In this document: positions 58,801-64,000 of the stretch, piece after piece | Layout of the letters: every line of letters begins with the position of its first letter | Numbering within the stretch: the first letter of the stretch is position 1 | Notes under the pieces: model-generated | What the model was told of the DNA's origin: nothing | Database searches by the model: none | The model's input: only the letters and a program-made list of their open reading frames with translations | DNA from: Roseimicrobium sp. ORNL1 | Lineage (GTDB): Bacteria > Verrucomicrobiota > Verrucomicrobiia > Verrucomicrobiales > Verrucomicrobiaceae | Direction: 5' to 3' | Assembly: GCF_011044495.1 (NCBI RefSeq) | Contig: NZ_CP049143.1 | Span: 4,898,001 to 4,962,000 of the forward strand | Length of the DNA stretch: 64,000 nucleotides | Program-made: the position numbers and the translations under genes

Positions 58801-59413
58801 GCTGGTGACCATCGCCAAGGACGTGAAGATTCAGGTGGAGTTCAATCCCGGCCAGGTCGCCGCCTATCGCCTGCTCGGTTATGAAAACCGCGCGCTGGCG
58901 AAGGAGGACTTCAACAACGACCGCAAAGACGCTGGTGAAATCGGCGCAGGCCATACCGTGACCGCCTTGTATGAGATCGTTCCCGTGGGCGCAGGCATGA
59001 CCACGCCGGACGGACGTCCCATGGTGGATGAACTCAAGTACGCCCCCAAGCCTGCCGTGCCCGCTGAAACACCCGCCGCTGCGCCCGTCATCCCTGGCGG
59101 CACCCCCAGCAAGGAAACCATGACCGTGAAGCTCCGCTACAAGCACCCCGAGGGCGACAAGAGCCAGCTCCTCGAAGTACCTGTGACGGACAAGGGACAG
59201 ACCATGGGTGATGCACCGCAGGACTTCGTCTTCGCCGCAGGCGTCACCGGCTTCGGCATGATGCTGCGCAACTCCCAGTACTCCGGCGAACTCACCTGGG
59301 ACATGGTCCGCGCCCTCTCCCTGCGCGGTAAAGGTGAAGACCCCATGGGCTACCGCGGAGAGTTCCTGCAACTCATCGATAAGGCACGCGGGCTGATGGA
59401 AGGGCGGGAATAA
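55877..59413 (+). CDS. Large VWA/DUF3520 membrane protein with anti-sigma-like N-terminus
   Basis: A 1178-residue protein. Residues 1-70 ([37 protein letters not shown]) look like the cytoplasmic part of an anti-sigma factor. One membrane helix follows at about 90-112. A low-complexity Ala/Pro/Thr/Gly region runs to about 690 and holds an autotransporter-type beta-strand motif near 397-440 ([25 protein letters not shown]). Then come the YfbK-type VWF_A N-terminal domain (about 699-770, [20 protein letters not shown]), the VWA domain with an intact MIDAS (D804-x-S806-x-S808 in [16 protein letters not shown] and LCTDGD) and a C-terminal DUF3520 domain. Linked to the sigma gene upstream, it may sense an outside ligand and release the sigma factor. 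Confidence 0.9.
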   Translation: [1178 protein letters not shown]

Positions 59414-59429
59414 TCATCCATCAAAGGTG

Positions 59430-59457
59430 ACGGCAATCCTTTCTCAAGGGTTGCCGT
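59430..59457 (+). terminator. Hairpin after the VWA gene
   Basis: ACGGCAATCC and GGGTTGCCGT form a 10-bp stem with one G-T pair around an eight-base loop, 17 bp after the stop. The following TCCGTGCTTTATT is only weakly U-rich, so it may be a pause or a factor-dependent terminator. Confidence 0.5.
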
Positions 59458-59486
59458 TCCGTGCTTTATTCCACTAGGATATCGAG

Positions 59487-61325
59487 ATGCTGCTGCGCAC
59501 CCTGTCCTTGTGTCTTGCCCTCACGGGCATGCTGAGCGGAGCTGAGCCGGAAATTCAGCCCTACCCCGGTCGCGAGAGCAAACCCATCCCTGAGTCCGCG
59601 AAGGTAAGCCTGCAACTTGGCGAGACGAGCTACCTGCTCGGTGAGCCCATCTCCGTGCAATTCACGCTGGAGAATGTCGGCACGGAAGCATTCACGTACG
59701 AGCACGGCGGAGACTATCGCGGCACCGGCTTTCCCGTGCGCTACCACTTTGTCGTGACGGATGCGGATGGGAAGATCATGCCGGACCTCACGCAGTTCAC
59801 CATGTTCGCGGGTGGAATCGTCGCACATCCTGTGTTGAAGCCCGGTGAGAAGCACCAGGAGCAGCTCCCTCTCCTGCTCTATGTGACCATCGACCATCCC
59901 GGGCGCTACAAGGTGCGGGTCTCGCATGACTTCGGCTGGGCGGCCACAGAACCAAGCAAGCGCCTCTGGGCCGAGGCCACGTTTGAGGTCACCATGCCCA
60001 CCCCGGAGGAAGCCAGCGCCTTGGTGGACACGGCATGCATTCGCGGAGTGGACACGAACATACCCGCCACGGAGACGCGGCTTCTGCGTCACCCGGTGTT
60101 TTTGCCCGCACTGCTCGCCAGGGCGCAGAAGGGGTCAAAGCCTGCAGTGCATGGCATTGGCGGCATTCTCACCGTGGATTCGACCGCTGCCTTGTTCACG
60201 CTGGCGAAGCACGAAGACCCGGAGATCGTGAAGCTCGCCCTGGATCAATTGCTGGCACGCTTGCCCCTGATCACCACGGGTGAATACACCACACCGGTAT
60301 TCCACAGCTGGTACCAAACCAGCGACCCAAAGCAGATCAACTCCCTGTCCTGGGACGAACGGTTCCGCCCTGAGGCGCTCGCGCTGGGAAAGCAATGGCT
60401 GGAGTCTGACGACGTTGATCTCGTCAATCGTGGAGCCTTGGTCCTCACCTCACTGGGGCGTCCCGAGGACATGCCCGTGATTCACGATGCACTCGCACGG
60501 GAGACCAAATCCCTGCAACGCCCCCGCAAGGAGTCCGGAGACAACATCCTCAATCACCCCAGCGCGCAGGATGCGCTCATCCGCGCCGTGGATGCCATCC
60601 GCAGTCGCGGCCATCGTGCCAGTGCGGATGCGAACATGGACGTTGCGGACTCCATCATCCTGATGCGTCAGCTTGCGGACAAGACGGTGCCCAAGCCGGA
60701 AGGAGACGCCTGGAAGGCACGACTGGTCACCAGCCTGGAGAGTCCCTGTTTCACCCTTTGTGAGGAGGCACTCAATGCCGTGCCGGATGACATTCCCAGC
60801 GACTGCATTCCCCTGGTGCTCCGCCGCATGGAGGATGACGATCTCGGCGTCGTGCGCTCTGCATGCACCACCGCTGCCCGCACAAAGAACAAGGACTTCG
60901 CCACACCCGCCCTGCGCATTCTGGAAACCAGCCACCACAGTTGGGTGATCCGCGCTGCCTCAGACGCAGCGTGGGCATGCGGTGCCCGCGTCGATTTGTG
61001 GGAGGTCTGGGCTAAACGTCTCGCTGAAAAGGAAATGGGGCACCTCGCCTTCGACTACCTGCAGAAGATCATTCAAGAGGTGGAGGACAAGAAGACCTCC
61101 GGCAGCGGCAGCAACAGCAACATGACCATGGATGAGCGCTTCATCCTGCGCGATCGCTGGGTGACCTTCCTCAGCAAGCACAGCAAGGAACTCGCGAACG
61201 GAAGACGCTTTTCCATCAAGGACCCCGACCTCCTCCCCCTCATGCTGAAGCCGGGCAGTGATGACATCATCTTTGACCTCTCCTTCAAGGATGGCACCCA
61301 GTGGCCTCCTCAGAAGCAGGAATAG
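59487..61325 (+). CDS. Secreted protein with beta-sandwich and HEAT-like helical repeats
   Basis: A 612-residue protein with a signal peptide (LRTLSLCLALTGMLSG). Residues about 38-170 form a beta-rich domain (LGEPISVQFTLENVGTEAFT, KPGEKHQEQLPLLLYVTI). The following 340 residues contain paired helices of HEAT/armadillo type (KLALDQLLARLPL, LVNRGALVLTSLGRPEDMPV, VLRRMEDDDLGVVRSACTTA). Probably a periplasmic scaffold or binding protein. A 73-bp gap after the VWA gene with a weak hairpin leaves co-transcription open. Confidence 0.75.
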   Translation: MLLRTLSLCLALTGMLSGAEPEIQPYPGRESKPIPESAKVSLQLGETSYLLGEPISVQFTLENVGTEAFTYEHGGDYRGTGFPVRYHFVVTDADGKIMPDLTQFTMFAGGIVAHPVLKPGEKHQEQLPLLLYVTIDHPGRYKVRVSHDFGWAATEPSKRLWAEATFEVTMPTPEEASALVDTACIRGVDTNIPATETRLLRHPVFLPALLARAQKGSKPAVHGIGGILTVDSTAALFTLAKHEDPEIVKLALDQLLARLPLITTGEYTTPVFHSWYQTSDPKQINSLSWDERFRPEALALGKQWLESDDVDLVNRGALVLTSLGRPEDMPVIHDALARETKSLQRPRKESGDNILNHPSAQDALIRAVDAIRSRGHRASADANMDVADSIILMRQLADKTVPKPEGDAWKARLVTSLESPCFTLCEEALNAVPDDIPSDCIPLVLRRMEDDDLGVVRSACTTAARTKNKDFATPALRILETSHHSWVIRAASDAAWACGARVDLWEVWAKRLAEKEMGHLAFDYLQKIIQEVEDKKTSGSGSNSNMTMDERFILRDRWVTFLSKHSKELANGRRFSIKDPDLLPLMLKPGSDDIIFDLSFKDGTQWPPQKQE

Positions 61326-61335
61326 AACCGCAGGC

Positions 61336-61469
61336 TTCAACACAAAGACACGGAGTCACGGAGACACAGAGGAGAGATTGGTGTAGGCGCGAAAAGCGCC
61401 CGTTCCGTCTCATACCTCATTCCCTCCAAATACTCCATGTCTTTGTGTCTCCGTGCCTCTGTGTTGAAA
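61336..61469. repeat. Family-G repeats arranged as an inverted pair
   Basis: 61336-61376 (TTCAACACAAAGACACGGAG and on) and 61433-61469 (GTCTTTGTGTCTCCGTGCCT then GTGTTGAAA) are reverse complements at about 56 bp distance, giving a hairpin of the ACACAGAG type. The 309-bp gap to the next gene has no other feature except a short AATCANAAAT-type tract near 61562-61592. Confidence 0.8.
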
Positions 61470-61634
61470 TCCTCGCACGCCAACACACTCATCCAGTGAT
61501 CCAGAAGTGCCCACTACTGGTAAAAAGGACACGCGCCTCTCTACGTAAGGCGCTCCCTAACAATCAAAAATCGCAAATCACAAATCATAAATCCCCGGCC
61601 ACGGCGTATGTCATCATTCTCCCGCCCAACCGCC

Positions 61635-62327
61635 ATGCCCCTCCCCCAGACCATCCTTGCCATCGGCGCCCACTATGACGACTGCGTCTTCGGCATTCCC
61701 GGCATCCTGCTCCAGGCCGTGCGCAAGCATCACCGGGTGGTCATTCTCTCGCTCATCGGCGACTACACGAACTGGCCACCGGTGCAGGGACGCGAGCCGC
61801 AGCTTCTGGAGATAACGAAGCAGCTCGCCCAGGAGCGTGGGATGGAGATGCGCTTCCTGAAGCACGCCTCCATGCACTTCCGCCTCGGCGAGGACACGCA
61901 GCGTGAGGTCGCGGAGATTGTGGAGGACGTGAAGCCCACGACTGCCTTCATGTTGTGGCCGCAGGATCGCCATCCGGATCACGAGTCCGCAGCTTCCATC
62001 TGCAAGGCCGCTCTCATGCAGCCACGCACCATCCTGGGACGCGACTGCCCTTCGCCACGTCGCGTGTTCTGTTATGACAACGGCCCGCGCCACACCATCG
62101 GGTTCGAACCGAACACCTTCGTAGACGTCACCGCCGAGTGGCCCGCCTCCATGGAGTGGCTGGGCAGGCTCATGGCCTTCGTGAACAAGAAGGAGTATGA
62201 CGCCACCACGCCCGACTCCAGCCGCATGGCCAAGGAATCCCTCGCCCGCTACCGTGGCGCCACCTGCGGGGTGAAATACGCCGAGGCTGTCTGGGCCATG
62301 ACCGCCTCGCCGGTGGAGATTCTCTGA
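61635..62327 (+). CDS. PIG-L/LmbE family N-acetyl-sugar deacetylase-like protein
   Basis: A 230-residue zinc-dependent deacetylase fold: ILAIGAHYDDCVFGIPGILL near the N-terminus (the usual AHPDD reads AHYDD, keeping the His and Asp ligands), LWPQDRHPDHESAASI with the third ligand region, and a C-terminal CGVKYAEAVWAM. The ATG at 61635 begins the family. Homologues deacetylate GlcNAc-linked substrates; its substrate is unknown. Confidence 0.88.
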   Translation: MPLPQTILAIGAHYDDCVFGIPGILLQAVRKHHRVVILSLIGDYTNWPPVQGREPQLLEITKQLAQERGMEMRFLKHASMHFRLGEDTQREVAEIVEDVKPTTAFMLWPQDRHPDHESAASICKAALMQPRTILGRDCPSPRRVFCYDNGPRHTIGFEPNTFVDVTAEWPASMEWLGRLMAFVNKKEYDATTPDSSRMAKESLARYRGATCGVKYAEAVWAMTASPVEIL

Positions 62328-62376
62328 CCGTTCCACATTTCCAGCACGCAGACATCAGTTCCTCTCACACCATCTC

Positions 62377-63780
62377 ATGAAGCCCTCGCACCTGTTCACC
62401 GCTCTCTGCCTGACCGTCACGGCCGCCCTCTTCGCCTCGCCTCTCCAGGCGGAGGAAATCAAGACCGTGCGCGACTTCGGCGCGAAGGGCGATGGCACCA
62501 CGGATGACACCCAGGCGATCCAGAAGGCGGTCGACTCGGGGCATGGCAGCCTCGTCTTTACGAAGGGCACCTACAAGCTGACGAAGCCCATCACCATCAA
62601 TCTCGATACCACGGGCTTCACCTCGCTCACGGGAGATGGCACCCCGCGCATCATCATGAGCGGTGCGGGCCCAGCGTTCCATTTCGTTGGCACCCATGAA
62701 GGCTCTGCCGCCCCCTCCGACTTCAAGCCGAACGTCTGGGAAAAGCAGCGCATGCCCATCGTGCGCGGCATCGAGATCGTGGGCGACCACAAGGAGGCGA
62801 ATGGCCTGGAGTTCACCGGCGTGATGGAACTCACCGTCACCGAGACAAACATCCGCGAGTGCTTCCACGCCATCCATTTCACCAAGCGCAATCGCAACCT
62901 CATTGTCGCCAACTGCCACCTGTATCACAACCGCGGTGTCGGCGTGCTCTATGACAATGTAAACATCCACCAGAGCAACATCGTCGGCTGTCACATCAGC
63001 TACAACGCCGGCGGTGGCGTGGTCACGCGCGGTGGGAACGTTCGCAACCTGCACATCGGCACCTGCGACATCGAGAGCAACATGTCACCCGACACACCTC
63101 CCACGGCGAATGTCCTCATCGACTGCACGGGCGGCTCCACGGGAGAAGTCGCGGTGACCGGCTGCACGCTCCAGCACAACAGCAAGTCTCCCGGCAGCGC
63201 GAACATCCGCGTGCTCGGTACCGGCACGCTCAGCGAGAAGAAGGCAGACCCCACCAAGGAGGGCCACATCGCCATCACCGGAAATGTTTTCAGTGACGTG
63301 AAGGTGAACATCCACCTCGACAACGCCCGCGGCGTGAACATCACCGGCAACTCCTTCTGGGAGGGCTTCGAGCACGACCTCCTCATTGAAAACAGCCAGG
63401 CCATCGTGGTCGGCCCCAATGACTTCGACCGCAACCCCCGCTACTCGGTGAATGGCAACTGGGCCAAGGACATCAACGGCCTCGTCTTCCGCAACTGCTC
63501 CGACTGCAAGGTGGCTGGCGTGCTGGTGAGCGGCGTGTGGAATAAGGACGCCGCTGTCCTGCTGGAAAACTGCGACCGCATGACCGTGAGCGATTGCAGC
63601 ATTCTCGACAGCGACGGCATCGGCCTGTGGCTGAAGAACTGCACCCGCACCAAGATCTCCGACAACGTGATCCGCGATGACCGCGAGGAGAAGAAGATGA
63701 CCCTCTCCCTGAAAGTGGAAGGCGGGAAGGACAACAAGTTTGATGACAACGTGCTGGCCAACGGGAGCGAGGGGCTATGA
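62377..63780 (+). CDS. Exported right-handed beta-helix (pectate lyase superfamily) protein
   Basis: A 467-residue protein with a signal peptide (LFTALCLTVTAALFASPLQA) and an N-terminal pectate-lyase-superfamily motif (VRDFGAKGDGTTDDTQAIQK). Many short beta-helix coils follow (NITGNSFW, CTRTKISDNVIRD and similar). Such proteins bind or cleave acidic polysaccharides. It starts 49 bp after the deacetylase gene and may be in the same transcript. Its stop codon overlaps the start of the family-H repeat. Confidence 0.88.
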   Translation: MKPSHLFTALCLTVTAALFASPLQAEEIKTVRDFGAKGDGTTDDTQAIQKAVDSGHGSLVFTKGTYKLTKPITINLDTTGFTSLTGDGTPRIIMSGAGPAFHFVGTHEGSAAPSDFKPNVWEKQRMPIVRGIEIVGDHKEANGLEFTGVMELTVTETNIRECFHAIHFTKRNRNLIVANCHLYHNRGVGVLYDNVNIHQSNIVGCHISYNAGGGVVTRGGNVRNLHIGTCDIESNMSPDTPPTANVLIDCTGGSTGEVAVTGCTLQHNSKSPGSANIRVLGTGTLSEKKADPTKEGHIAITGNVFSDVKVNIHLDNARGVNITGNSFWEGFEHDLLIENSQAIVVGPNDFDRNPRYSVNGNWAKDINGLVFRNCSDCKVAGVLVSGVWNKDAAVLLENCDRMTVSDCSILDSDGIGLWLKNCTRTKISDNVIRDDREEKKMTLSLKVEGGKDNKFDDNVLANGSEGL

Positions 63781-63905
63781 GTTAGAAGTTAGGGGTTAGG
63801 GGGCACGAAGGAAAAATTCCGGGCTAAATATCCGGAATGCTCGCGCCGTCATGTGAGTGCGTTCCAGCTTCATGACTCATAACGCGTAACCCATAACCTC
63901 TAACA
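63780..63905. repeat. Family-H paired inverted repeat (TTAGGGGTTAGG type)
   Basis: 63780-63803 (AGTTAGAAGTTAGGGGTTAG) and 63873-63905 (ACTCATAACGCGTAACCCAT and AACCTCTAAC) pair imperfectly. A small hairpin, TTCCGG..CCGGAA, lies inside at 63817-63837. The window ends about 95 bp later without another gene visible. Confidence 0.7.
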
Positions 63906-64000
63906 CCGTCCCCCCTCCCCCTGATCCTTCATTCATGTAGTTTTTCGCCACGGCTGGATCCACCCTTTGTCTTGCCTCGTACCTTTCAACGGTGATAGGG

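Overview
The window reads as a stretch of a G+C-rich chromosome from a verrucomicrobial bacterium (Verrucomicrobiae, Verrucomicrobiaceae-like). This placement is inferred from gene families and layout, not from a marker-gene tree. Clues are the Tat-exported TIM-barrel sugar isomerase, a PEP-CTERM protein, a GHL10 family hydrolase, ECF sigma factors beside membrane regulators, a VWA/DUF3520 protein with an autotransporter-type beta-strand motif, and many dispersed intergenic palindromes. No rRNA, tRNA, CRISPR array, integrase or transposase gene was recognised.

Layout. Positions 1-1299 hold a repeat arm and an Mrp/ApbC ATPase. Positions 1431-21470 are one long plus-strand surface-glycan locus: PLP sugar aminotransferase, GDP-mannose dehydratase, CDP-glucose genes (rfbF, rfbG), two paralogous NDP-sugar C-methyltransferases, a 3,5-epimerase, an SDR reductase/epimerase, a CmcI-type O-methyltransferase, six or seven glycosyltransferases, an FkbM-like methyltransferase and, last, an RlmM-like RNA methyltransferase. 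Positions 21696-31204 are minus-strand housekeeping genes: TIM-barrel isomerase, plsC, cmk, aroA, tyrA, a lipoprotein, dnaN and dnaA. Positions 31484-38647 mix small conserved genes, a frameshifted DUF2200 gene, an A-type Fe-S carrier, mutL and a SUKH-like protein. Positions 38665-43790 look like a phage- or plasmid-derived replication module: two divergent RHH-type small proteins around a palindromic operator, a replication initiator, a T7 gp4/Twinkle-type primase-helicase and two tandem paralogous small proteins. Positions 43855-63780 carry a PEP-CTERM protein, a copper radical oxidase, an ECF sigma/anti-sigma pair, folB, a HAD-Nudix fusion, a GHL10 hydrolase, a PH-domain membrane protein, a second ECF sigma factor with a 1178-residue VWA membrane protein, a HEAT-like secreted protein, a PIG-L deacetylase and a beta-helix protein.

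How the genes work together. The glycan locus appears to make a CDP-linked, C-methylated 6-deoxyhexose and a GDP-linked 6-deoxysugar, and then to assemble and cap a methylated oligosaccharide. Most of its glycosyltransferases end in a coiled coil followed by a short Trp/Lys-rich amphipathic tail; the FkbM-like protein has the mirror arrangement at its N-terminus. This suggests the enzymes dock on each other or on the membrane. No flippase, polymerase or ABC exporter lies in the window.

The most unusual feature is a set of about a dozen intergenic elements, roughly 105-345 bp each, built as long imperfect inverted repeats. At least five families recur in the window (including two copies of a 260-bp palindrome, one between dnaA and dnaN). 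One supplies the stop codons of both flanking convergent genes. They resemble composite REP/BIME-like or MITE-like elements without a transposase in view.
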